A program made the position numbers and the translations under genes. The notes under the pieces were generated by a model. That model worked only from the letters and a program-made list of their open reading frames with translations, had not been told where the DNA came from and ran no database searches. A DNA stretch of 64,000 nt, taken from positions 248,001 through 312,000 of the forward strand of contig CAVUVM010000003.1 of assembly GCA_963744935.1 (NCBI GenBank). The letters are read 5' to 3'. Positions within the stretch are counted from its first letter, which is position 1; the number at the start of each line of letters is the position of its first letter. Of this stretch, positions 8,441 to 16,279 are shown in pieces. The DNA comes from Bog-473 sp963744935 (GTDB lineage Bacteria > Actinomycetota > Acidimicrobiia > Acidimicrobiales > RAAP-2).

Positions 8441-9598
8441 CTAGGCCCCGGTGTGACGGTTCGATCCGCTGCGCCTGCCGCGTCGGGCACGCCGGCCGTA
8501 GGCCTCGACGGCGCGCTCGTACACCTCGACGTAGCGCTCGGCCAGGGTGTCCATGGACCAGGTCCGTGCGTACTCGATGCCGGCCTTGCGAGCTTCGGGC
8601 GAGGACTGGCCGCTGCCCTCGACGGCGTCGGCCAGGGCCACGCCCAACGCACGGGCCAGCGCCTCGACGTCGCCCGGTGGCACCAAGGTGGCATGTGCAC
8701 CTACGGCGGCCCGGTACCCCTCGATGTCCGAGGCCACGACCGCACAGCCGGCTGCCAAGCCTTCGAGCAGGACCATGCCGAACGACTCGCCCGACAACGA
8801 CGGGGCACAAAGCACGTTCGCGCCGGCCAGGCGCGAGGCCACCTCGTCGTCGCTGACAGTGCCCAGCCAATGCACCCGGTCGGATTCAGGGTGCCGCCGG
8901 CGCTGGACCTCGCTGGCCGGCCCGTCACCGGAGATCCACAGCACCCCTGGCCGCTCCAGCATGTCGAACGCGTCGAGGACCACGCGAAGGCCCTTGCGCT
9001 CCTCGTGCCGGCCCAGGAAGAGCACCGTCGGGCGCCCCTGCTCATCGCGGATCGGGACGGCCGATTCGAAACGCGCCATCTCGATGCCGTTGAACAGCAC
9101 TTCGAAGTGGCCGCCGCTCGACCGTTCACCCGTCTCGCGTGCTGCCTCTGAGACGGCAACCCGGATCTGCATGCGCCGACCGACGATCTCGGCCAGCGGC
9201 TTGAGCACCGGCACCCACCGGCTCACGCCGGCGCGGTGGTACGTGCCGACCATGGGCAGTGGGGCCGTGAGCACCAGGCCGTAGGCCGCCATCGGCGCCA
9301 GCGGTTCGTGCACGTGCAACACGTCGAAGCCGCCGGTGCGGACTGCGCGCTCTGCCCGGGCCACCGTCGTCGGCCACAACGCGACCGGTGCCACCGAGCC
9401 GTTCGAGTGCAGTGCGGTCGGCCGCCCGATGTCGATGTGGTCACCCACGGTGTCGGGCACCGTTGCCCCCGCGTCGACCGGGCTCAGGATCGTCACCTGG
9501 TGGCCCATTGCACGCAGCGAGCGGGCGAGACCGACGACCTGTCCTTGTACCCCACCAGGCCGCGTCAGTGCGTACGGCGAGAGCATGGCGATCCTCAC
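8441..9598 (-). CDS. pimA: GT4 glycosyltransferase, PimA-like mannosyltransferase
   Basis: The 385-residue GT-B protein begins RIAMLSPYALTRPGGVQ, close to mycobacterial PimA with its GGVQ sugar-nucleotide loop, and carries NGSVA, DVLHVHEP and VLFLGRHEERKG. The donor-binding E-x7-E motif is GESFGMVLLE. PimA transfers the first mannose from GDP-mannose to phosphatidylinositol on the inner membrane face. The assignment is strongly supported by neighbours: a pgsA-type CDP-alcohol transferase and a PatA-like acyltransferase lie directly upstream on the same strand. The start is a GTG at 9598 with GGGGAG about seven bases before it. The C-terminus is an Arg-rich tail. Confidence 0.88.
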   Translation of the reverse strand: MRIAMLSPYALTRPGGVQGQVVGLARSLRAMGHQVTILSPVDAGATVPDTVGDHIDIGRPTALHSNGSVAPVALWPTTVARAERAVRTGGFDVLHVHEPLAPMAAYGLVLTAPLPMVGTYHRAGVSRWVPVLKPLAEIVGRRMQIRVAVSEAARETGERSSGGHFEVLFNGIEMARFESAVPIRDEQGRPTVLFLGRHEERKGLRVVLDAFDMLERPGVLWISGDGPASEVQRRRHPESDRVHWLGTVSDDEVASRLAGANVLCAPSLSGESFGMVLLEGLAAGCAVVASDIEGYRAAVGAHATLVPPGDVEALARALGVALADAVEGSGQSSPEARKAGIEYARTWSMDTLAERYVEVYERAVEAYGRRARRGRRSGSNRHTGA

Positions 9599-9620
9599 CG
9601 TCGTGCTCCCCTGAGCTTCC

Positions 9621-10591
9621 TCACCGCGGATCGCTGGGCCAGTTGGGCTGGTACATGTGCCACTGCTCGGGCCGGCAACGAATGTCGTATTCGAAGACGG
9701 TCACGAGCTCCTGAGTGACCCCGCGATGTCCTGGCGCAAAGTGCCCCGGCGCGTGGTGTCGATCGGTTCGTGCACGACGCCGGTGTGCCAACGCCCCGGT
9801 CCCGAATAGACGACGACGGGCACCAGCGGAGCGCCGGTGCGCAGCGCGAGTGTGGCGGCCCCGCCTGGCACCGTCGTCTTCTCGCCGAAGAATTGCACTT
9901 CGATACCGTTACCGACCAGATCCCGGTCGCTCACCAGACCCGCCAGGTGGTTGTTCTTGAGTGCGCGAATGAGCGCCATGCTCGACCCCTCCCCGAGCGG
10001 CACGGCGGTCAGGCCCATGGCGGCGCGTTGGCCCACGAACCATTCGAAGAGCTCCTCGGGCTCGAGCCGCTCCACCACCGCGGTCATCGGCATGCCCTCG
10101 AGCGCGAGCCAGTACCCGCCCCACTCCCAACTGCCCACGTGCGGCAACGCCACCACCGCGCCGGTGCCGTCGGCCACGGCCTTTCGAAGGTGCTCTATCC
10201 CCCCCTCCAAGCGCCACCTGGCACGCACCGCCGACTCGCTGACGTAGGGGAGCCGCGCCCCATCGGCCCAATAGCGCGCGTACGAGGTGAATGTTCGCTT
10301 GCTCCAGCGCCGCACGAGTGCGGGGTCGGGCTCGACGCCGTCGGGACACTCGCTGGCGAGCACCCGCCGGAGATGACGTTGGTTCATGGCAAGTGCCGGG
10401 CCGCGCGCCATGAAGCGAGAGACGACGTCGGCGGCGTCATATGCCACCTGCTCGGGAACGTGACCCATCGCGTAGGCAAGGCCCCGGTAGGTCAGGTACC
10501 GCGCGGTGTCGCGCCAGTGCGGTTCCGTGGTGGTCCGCGAGGTCCGCGATGTCGGGGAGGTCTGGGGGGCGCGCTGGGTGACGGCAGTCAC
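9621..10591 (-). CDS. patA: PIM acyltransferase (PatA-like), frameshifted near the 3' end
   Basis: This lysophospholipid acyltransferase-family protein acylates mannose on phosphatidylinositol mannosides. The continuous frame from the GTG at 10591 holds VVALPHVGSWEWGG (catalytic His), later DRDL and FFGE, and PLVPV, then meets a stop at 9701. Reading on in the next frame restores the family C-terminus (TQELV, then EQWHMYQPNW, then PSDPR) to a stop at 9621-9623, only 22 bases before pimA. The shift falls in a C-run (G-run on the coding strand) at 9719-9722, where one base seems to be missing. The gene is therefore either a recent mutant lacking about 30 residues or intact with a sequencing error. 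Confidence 0.87.
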
Positions 10592-10629
10592 TCGTTTCTC
10601 ACGCGATCAGGGCGACGAGGCGCCCGGCA

Positions 10630-11502
10630 TCAAGACGCTGAACCGGACGTGGGCGGCGTCCGGCGGCCGTGCGCACGGCCGGTCTCGGAATGGCCGCGCG
10701 CGGCGCGGCGGCGTTCCCTCATGGTGCGCCCCGAGCGGCTGCTGAGAGCCTCTTGGCGCCGTGCCCGCCAGCGCCCAACCGGGGCCCCGGTCGTGGTGCG
10801 GGCGCGGGTGGGATGGCGGCGTGGCCGACCGGCGAACTCCCGGCCCTCGCGCCAGGCCCGCCAGCGTGAGTCGACTCGGCCCTCCCGCCACGCCTCGATG
10901 CGACGGCGAATGATCTCGTCTCGGCCAGAGGCAGCGTTCCAGACCTTCACGAAACGCGAGATCGCAGTGAAGGACACGAGCACGAAGAGGACCCACAGGA
11001 CGGGCACGAAGATCGCCGAGCTCAAGAATGCGACGCCGAGCAGGAACATGCGCTCGGCTCGCTCCATCAGGCCGCCTTTCGCGGAGAGACCGAGGGACTC
11101 CGCCTTGGCTCTTTCGTAGGAGATCAGCGCGGTCACCGCCAAGATGGCCATGGGCAGCAGCGCGAGGTGGCCCCTCCCCTGGTCGAGCAGGTACCAGGCG
11201 CAGCCCATCATGAGCACCGCGTCGGCGATGCGGTCCGTGACCGAGTCGAAGAAGGCGCCCCGGACCGATGCGGTGCCGGCGGCCTTGGCAACGGGGCCGT
11301 CGAGCAGGTCGTGCATGCCCGTCACAATGAGCATCACGATGGCCCAGTGCAGGTGGCCGCTCGCCACCAGTACCGCTGTGGCTGTGGCCGAGACGAGGCC
11401 GGTGGCGGTGAGCACGTCGGCGGTGATGCCATGGCGGTGCAGTGCCTCGCCGACCGGACTGGTCGTCCGGTCGACGGCGGTTCGCCAGCGGCCGTCGAAC
11501 AT
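10630..11502 (-). CDS. pgsA: CDP-alcohol phosphatidyltransferase (PI-phosphate synthase-like)
   Basis: The membrane enzyme joins CDP-diacylglycerol to an inositol phosphate (family knowledge), making the lipid acceptor for PimA. The signature D-x2-D-G-x2-A then G-x3-D-x3-D is present in HDLLDGPVAKAAG and GAFFDSVTDR, with Lys in place of the usual Arg after the Ala. About five or six hydrophobic segments follow. The ATG at 11502 is preferred over the GTG at 11547 because GAGGAG lies five bases upstream. The last 90 or so residues form an unusual Arg-rich tail with two copies of an AWREGR motif, absent from mycobacterial PgsA1. It heads the pgsA-patA-pimA unit. Confidence 0.87.
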   Translation of the reverse strand: MFDGRWRTAVDRTTSPVGEALHRHGITADVLTATGLVSATATAVLVASGHLHWAIVMLIVTGMHDLLDGPVAKAAGTASVRGAFFDSVTDRIADAVLMMGCAWYLLDQGRGHLALLPMAILAVTALISYERAKAESLGLSAKGGLMERAERMFLLGVAFLSSAIFVPVLWVLFVLVSFTAISRFVKVWNAASGRDEIIRRRIEAWREGRVDSRWRAWREGREFAGRPRRHPTRARTTTGAPVGRWRARRQEALSSRSGRTMRERRRAARGHSETGRAHGRRTPPTSGSAS

Positions 11503-11833
11503 GAAGCTCCTCGTCGTGCTCGGCCCAGGAGGGGCCGTGCTGTTCACCTAAGTTTACCATTCGGCCCCACAAACCCGAGGGTGCGCGGCCCCTTCATTGG
11601 GCACCCCAAGCCGGGGCCTGAGCCCCTGGTCAGCAGCCCGATCGAGCGATGCCCGCTGTAGGCGCGCCCAATCCGGGGCCTACCCTGGTCCGTACCTCAC
11701 CTGTGACACGACGGCAACACGGGTACGACGGGCAACACCGGCTCATCGAGTACCGGGGCCGCCGAGAAATGGGCCTGAGTCGAGAGCCCACGGCACGAAC
11801 GGAACGCACGGAACGCACGCAGAGAGGAACGCC
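11503..11833. other. divergent intergenic region, pgsA / cupredoxin
   Basis: About 330 bases separate the divergent pgsA and cupredoxin genes, so promoters for both should lie here. I see an AT-richer patch (TAAGTTTACCATT) just upstream of the longer pgsA start, two copies of a CCGGGGCCT element near 11612 and 11672, and a short GGAACGCAC tandem repeat just before the cupredoxin ribosome binding site. I cannot place a convincing -35/-10 pair. Confidence 0.4.
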
Positions 11834-12379
11834 ATGACATCCACGATTCGCTCGACTCGCACGAGCAGCAGAACTCGTACGACCACTTCGCGCGGGGCAC
11901 GCCGCGTCGGCCGTCTCCCTCGTGTCGCGCTGGCCGCCACGGCCGGCGCCACAGCCGGCATGCTCGCTCTCGGCGCGGTCGCAGCGGCCCCGGCGGGCGC
12001 CAGCTCCCAGGGGACGACCGTCAAGGCCGTCGAGACTGAATTCCACATCGCGTTGTCGAAGAAGACCTTCGCTCCGGGCAAGTACACGTTCGAGGCAATC
12101 AACAAGGGACACACAACGCATGCCCTCGAGATCACGGGGTCAGGTCTGAAGCACGCGGTGACCAAGAACCTCTCTCCCGGCCAGAGCGCGAAGCTCACCG
12201 TGACCTTCAAGAAGGGCCCCTATGACATCTTCTGCCCGATCCCCGGCCACAAGGCGCTCGGCATGAACGTCAACGTCGTCGTCGGGAGCGGTGGTGCGAC
12301 GTCGAGCAGCAACTCCTCCAAGGGGTCGGCCACCACCTCGTCCAGGAGTTCGAGCAGCAGCGGGGGCTACGGCTACTGA
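11834..12379 (+). CDS. secreted cupredoxin-like copper protein
   Basis: The 181-residue protein has an Arg-rich twin-arginine-like N-terminus, a hydrophobic signal segment (about residues 30-55) and an Ala-rich cleavage region. The mature domain is a type 1 copper fold with candidate ligands His96 (HALEI), Cys134 and His139 (CPIPGH) and Met144 (GM), the plastocyanin/azurin order. It ends in a Ser/Thr/Gly-rich tail. It probably carries electrons or binds copper at the cell surface. The ATG at 11834 has GAGAGGAAC upstream. No oxidase or nitrite reductase gene lies nearby, so its partner is unknown. Confidence 0.85.
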   Translation: MTSTIRSTRTSSRTRTTTSRGARRVGRLPRVALAATAGATAGMLALGAVAAAPAGASSQGTTVKAVETEFHIALSKKTFAPGKYTFEAINKGHTTHALEITGSGLKHAVTKNLSPGQSAKLTVTFKKGPYDIFCPIPGHKALGMNVNVVVGSGGATSSSNSSKGSATTSSRSSSSSGGYGY

Positions 12380-12544
12380 GCAGCTGCACGGCGGGTACAC
12401 CTTCGTCGCGGGAGCTCGCCGGGAGTTTCGCGACGAGGGAGGCGCGTCGAGATCTGGAGACGGCGTCGAGTATCCTGACCAGCCGAGATGCCGCGGGGCG
12501 GAGGTGTCGCACCTCCCTTCTGCCGCGGCATTGCACGTGAGGTG

Positions 12545-13375
12545 ATGGTGCGGGTGTCGGAGCCGAGGAGCACGAGGGAGCCACGGCGCCACGCCACCGT
12601 GCTGCCCGACGCGACCCTCGACGTCTCGATCGTCGTCCCCTACTACAACCCGGGCGACCGCCTGCGGAAGACGGTCGCCGACATGGTCCGGGTCCTCGAC
12701 GCGTCGGGCATGACCTTCGAGATCATCACCGTTTCGGACGGCTCCACCGACGGCAGCCCCTTCACACTCGACGGCTTCCCCGCGCACGTCGTGCGAAGAG
12801 TCACCTTCGCGACCAACGTCGGTAAGGGCTCTGCGTTGCGCGCCGGCCTCGGGATGGGGCGAGGGCGCTATCTCGGCTTCATCGATGCCGACGGCGACAT
12901 CTCGCCCGAGTTGCTCGCCCCCTACGTCTCGATCATGCGAACCGAGAAGCCCGACATCATCATCGGCAGCAAGCGCCATCCCGACTCCTCGGTGCACTAC
13001 CCGCCGCTCCGCCGGTTCTACTCGTGGGGCTACCAGAAGCTCACGAACCTGCTCTTCCACCTGAACGTCAAGGACACCCAGGTTGGGATCAAGCTGGTCG
13101 ACCGCAGTGTGATCACCGAGGTGCTGCCCGTGCTGCGCGAGAGCCGCTTCGCACTGGACCTCGAACTGTTGGTGCTGGCCCGCCGGCTCGGTTACACGCG
13201 GATCGTGGAGGCACCGGTGCGCATCGACGAGCGCTTCGGCAGCACCATCTCGCTCAAGGCCGTATGGCTGTTGCTCGTCGATACGCTCGGCCTCTTTTGG
13301 CGCTCCTCGGTTCGCCACGGGTACGACCCTGCGATCGAGGCCGCGCTCGACCGCAGGGCAGCCCAGTCTCCCTGA
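12545..13375 (+). CDS. GT2 glycosyltransferase, dolichyl/polyprenyl-phosphate sugar type
   Basis: This GT-A family 2 enzyme starts its domain with SIVVPYYNPGDRL, has the nucleotide-binding DGSTDG at residues 65-70, the NVGKGSALRAG loop, and the metal motif DADGD at 114-118. The later KDTQVGIKL and FALDLELL stretches match ALG5-like polyprenyl-phosphate glucosyl- or mannosyltransferases. No C-terminal membrane segments are seen, so it probably acts at the inner face as a soluble or peripheral enzyme. The ATG at 12545 is chosen because GTGAGG precedes it; an in-frame start at 12488 adds 19 residues. It follows the cupredoxin gene on the same strand. Confidence 0.85.
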   Translation: MVRVSEPRSTREPRRHATVLPDATLDVSIVVPYYNPGDRLRKTVADMVRVLDASGMTFEIITVSDGSTDGSPFTLDGFPAHVVRRVTFATNVGKGSALRAGLGMGRGRYLGFIDADGDISPELLAPYVSIMRTEKPDIIIGSKRHPDSSVHYPPLRRFYSWGYQKLTNLLFHLNVKDTQVGIKLVDRSVITEVLPVLRESRFALDLELLVLARRLGYTRIVEAPVRIDERFGSTISLKAVWLLLVDTLGLFWRSSVRHGYDPAIEAALDRRAAQSP

Positions 13376-13577
13376 GCCTCCGCACCTTCGCGAACGGAAC
13401 GCGAACGGACGCACAACGATCTGACAATTCCCGAGCCTCCGTTGAACCGCGGGATGCGTTGTGCAACAGTTGTTTCGTTGTCACTGCGTTGACGTGTTGT
13501 GTCAGCGTTGATCAATTGGCGAGCAGGCGGTAGCGGCCAGCGCTGGTTGCATGCCGCCCTGAAACCGGAGGGTGCTC

Positions 13578-15968
13578 ATGGGACGAGGGCGGCAGCGGCA
13601 CGGGTCACGAAGGCAGGCGGCACGGGCCAGGCACGGGTTTGGATTTGCGAAGGCTTTGGCGACCTTGGCCGCGGCGTTCACCATGGTGGTCGTAATGACG
13701 GCCGCCGCGGGGGCCTGGTCGAGCGGCGGCGGTCCCACCGCCGGTCAGCCCACGAAGACGCACGGTGTCGACCCGAACTTCTACACCAACCCGATCACCA
13801 AATGCCCGACGGGCACGACGACCTTCATCAACACTTACAAGATGGTCCCGGGCGACACGAGTGAGAGCTACTCGAGTGGAGGCACGACCTTCGAGACCAC
13901 CGTCGACTCGAGTGGCAAGCACCTGAGCTTCACGACGAACTCGCCGAGCTTCAAAATCTACATCGCCGGAGACGTCGGCCACGACACCTACAACTACACG
14001 GGGCCGCCACACCATCCGAGCTACCCGTCGGACAGCGGCCTGCACGCGCCAGCCGAATCCGGCATACTCTCCGTGATCACCTACTACATCGTGTGCGGGC
14101 AGCCCACGTCGGTCGTGGTGACCCCGAGCCTGTCGACCACGCCGAGCGCGGGCGGCGTCGTCGGAACCGTGGTGTTGAACGACACCGCTATTCTGAGCGG
14201 TGGGTCCTCGCCGAGCGGCTCCGTCACGTTCAACCTCTATTCGCCTAGCCAGACCTGCGGGTCCGGCACCCCCGCCTACACCCAAAAGGTGACGGTGTCG
14301 GGTGACGGCTCGTACTCGACGACCAACTCGACCGCCGCCAACCTGGTCGGGACTTGGAGCTGGACCGCGATGTACAGCGGTGACAGCGCCAACGCGGGGG
14401 TCTCGACCACCTGCGGGTCCGAGACCGTCTCGGTCACGATGGCCTCGCCCACGCTCTCGACGACCCCCAGTCCCGGTGGCGTCGCGGGCTCGGTTGTGCT
14501 CAACGATACGGCGGCGCTGGGTTCGGGGTATGTGCCCACCGAGTCGATCACGTTCGACCTGTGGAACCCGTCGGAGACGAGCTGCACGGGTACACCTGCG
14601 TACACCCAGACGGTGACGGTCTCGGGCAACGGCTCCTATTCAACGACCAACACCTCGTCGTCCGTCACCGACACGCCAGGCACGTGGAACTGGACGGCCT
14701 CCTACAAAGGTGACGGGAACAACGAGGCCGTGTCGACCAGCTGCGGGGCTGAGTCGGTGACCGTGTCGGCGGTCGTGCCCACCGGATCGTGCGAGGGCAC
14801 CGGATCGATCTCCGAAGTCGCCTCGGGTAAGAACGTCGTCGCCTACGTTCCCAAGGGGAACTGGGGCGGGGGCGCCACGGGGATCGATGTTGTCAACGTG
14901 GAGGGGACAAGCATCACCAACACGCAGGTGGCCACCGGGTCCGACGTGATCAACTCGTGCGCTTCGAACTCGACGACCGGACAGACGGTCTGCACCTCCA
15001 ATAACAACGACGTGTGGGTGCTGAAAGGGACGGCGCTCGACCCGAGCGTGTCGACCAACCCCTTGACCGACGGCGGGTCGGGCGAGATCGGTTTCTCCGG
15101 CGGGGACGCGACAACAACCGGCGTAGCCATGGACGCCGTGAACAACCGAGCGCTACTTGGCATCAGCATCGGGGGCGTCGGCGGCTATCAGTTCCTCGAC
15201 CTGGCGACCGACACGTTCGAGACTCCGTTCAAGTCCGAAGACCCCGGTGGTGAAATCTCGGAGGACCCGCTCTTGGACCCGGTCCACAACATCATCGGAT
15301 CGGCCTCCGAGGACAACAACTTCGAGATCGTGAACGTCAAGAGCACGACCTCGCCGCAGTTCTACGAGCAGAGCCTCGCGTCCACAGTCGCCGGCGAACT
15401 CGACTCCACGTCCGAGGACTGCTCGACCGGGATCCTCCTCTCACCTGCTGAGGGCGACGTTCCGTCCGGCGTCGAGATCGCTGACATTCAGAACGCCGGC
15501 ACCGGCAGTGGCACGGCGACGTTCACTGCCGGTACGCCCGGCTCGTGGACGGCTCCGGAGCAATTCCAGACACTGACCGGCTCGGAGCTCTCTGCAGGGG
15601 CTTCTGGTTCGGCGGTGGCCCAGGGCACCCACATCGGGGTCGTCGCCGGTGAATTCGGTGGCGATGGCCTCACGGCGCTCTCCCTGCCGACCACCTCTGG
15701 CGCCGGAAAGACGCCTTCCATCAGCAACTGGGTGAGCTGCGAGACCGGGAACGGCTTCTCCATGGGGGACGACCCCCACACGCTGGCGGCCTACCAGACG
15801 CCGAACGGGGGTGACGCCATTGCGCTGCTGGTCAACGAAGGCGCCACCGAGATGGTGCGGGTCGACCTGACCCAGATGCTCGATTCGAGCACCGTGCCGG
15901 TGACGGGCAACGTTTGCAACAGCGCAACGCTGCCTTCGAGCGTCGAGAGCTTCATCCCGTTGCCGTGA
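13578..15968 (+). CDS. large secreted protein with two Ig-like repeats
   Basis: The 796-residue protein has an Arg-rich N-terminus, a hydrophobic signal segment (about residues 20-45) and a Thr/Ser/Gly-rich, low-Lys exported composition. Residues of about 180-400 form two Ig-like repeats of roughly 108 residues, each beginning LSTTPS, with GSVTF or ESITF in the middle and a Cys pair. The C-terminal 400 residues look like a beta-propeller or WD-type surface domain (repeated G-V/A-D-N-N segments). I cannot assign a function; adhesion or cell-surface structure is the plain guess. The ATG at 13578 has GGAGGG six bases upstream. A strong hairpin follows the gene. Confidence 0.8.
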   Translation: MGRGRQRHGSRRQAARARHGFGFAKALATLAAAFTMVVVMTAAAGAWSSGGGPTAGQPTKTHGVDPNFYTNPITKCPTGTTTFINTYKMVPGDTSESYSSGGTTFETTVDSSGKHLSFTTNSPSFKIYIAGDVGHDTYNYTGPPHHPSYPSDSGLHAPAESGILSVITYYIVCGQPTSVVVTPSLSTTPSAGGVVGTVVLNDTAILSGGSSPSGSVTFNLYSPSQTCGSGTPAYTQKVTVSGDGSYSTTNSTAANLVGTWSWTAMYSGDSANAGVSTTCGSETVSVTMASPTLSTTPSPGGVAGSVVLNDTAALGSGYVPTESITFDLWNPSETSCTGTPAYTQTVTVSGNGSYSTTNTSSSVTDTPGTWNWTASYKGDGNNEAVSTSCGAESVTVSAVVPTGSCEGTGSISEVASGKNVVAYVPKGNWGGGATGIDVVNVEGTSITNTQVATGSDVINSCASNSTTGQTVCTSNNNDVWVLKGTALDPSVSTNPLTDGGSGEIGFSGGDATTTGVAMDAVNNRALLGISIGGVGGYQFLDLATDTFETPFKSEDPGGEISEDPLLDPVHNIIGSASEDNNFEIVNVKSTTSPQFYEQSLASTVAGELDSTSEDCSTGILLSPAEGDVPSGVEIADIQNAGTGSGTATFTAGTPGSWTAPEQFQTLTGSELSAGASGSAVAQGTHIGVVAGEFGGDGLTALSLPTTSGAGKTPSISNWVSCETGNGFSMGDDPHTLAAYQTPNGGDAIALLVNEGATEMVRVDLTQMLDSSTVPVTGNVCNSATLPSSVESFIPLP
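14123..14770 (+). repeat. two tandem Ig-like domain repeats
   Basis: Two repeats of about 323 bases (from near 14123 and near 14446) encode the Ig-like domains. They share the LSTTPS start, VVLNDTA, PAYTQ-V-TVSG and GSYSTTN segments, which indicates an internal duplication that has since diverged. Confidence 0.75.
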
Positions 15969-16279
15969 CGAGTCACTGCCTGCTCTGAGAAAAGGGGCTG
16001 TGACGTAGGAAGGCACCGCCCGGCGGCCCGCGAGGGTCGCCGGGCGGTGCTGTCCGCCGCGAGGGGGCGAGTGAGCCGGGGCGCGAGATTGTCGTCCGGC
16101 GGTACGGCCGGTGCCGCCGATCTGGCCCCCGGCTGAAGCGGGCGGCCGGCTGGCCGCTTGGAAAGGATGTGGAGCCCGGTGGGGGTGAGCAGGGCCGGAC
16201 GCGCGGTCGTACACTCAACAGCAACGAGCCGGTCAAGCGTGGGGTTCTGACCGGCCGAAGGACGAGGACGGAGGACCAG
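15969..16279. other. intergenic region, Ig-like gene to fusA2-like gene
   Basis: These 311 bases hold a strong hairpin (16014-16051) and, further on, G-rich sequence with other short inverted repeats (near 16100-16160). An in-frame upstream extension of the EF-G frame enters this stretch, but its composition is unlike protein and the proper start is at 16280. I see no further gene. Confidence 0.5.
16014..16051 (+). terminator. hairpin terminator after the Ig-like gene
   Basis: A perfect 13-base stem (GCACCGCCCGGCG at 16014-16026 with its complement at 16039-16051) closes a 12-base loop, 45 bases after the stop codon. There is no T-run, which is common for actinobacterial terminators. Confidence 0.65.

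Noticed and set aside
16100..16160. Second terminator or riboswitch in the EF-G leader
   Set aside because: Short GC-rich inverted repeats are expected by composition, and no known riboswitch core is present.
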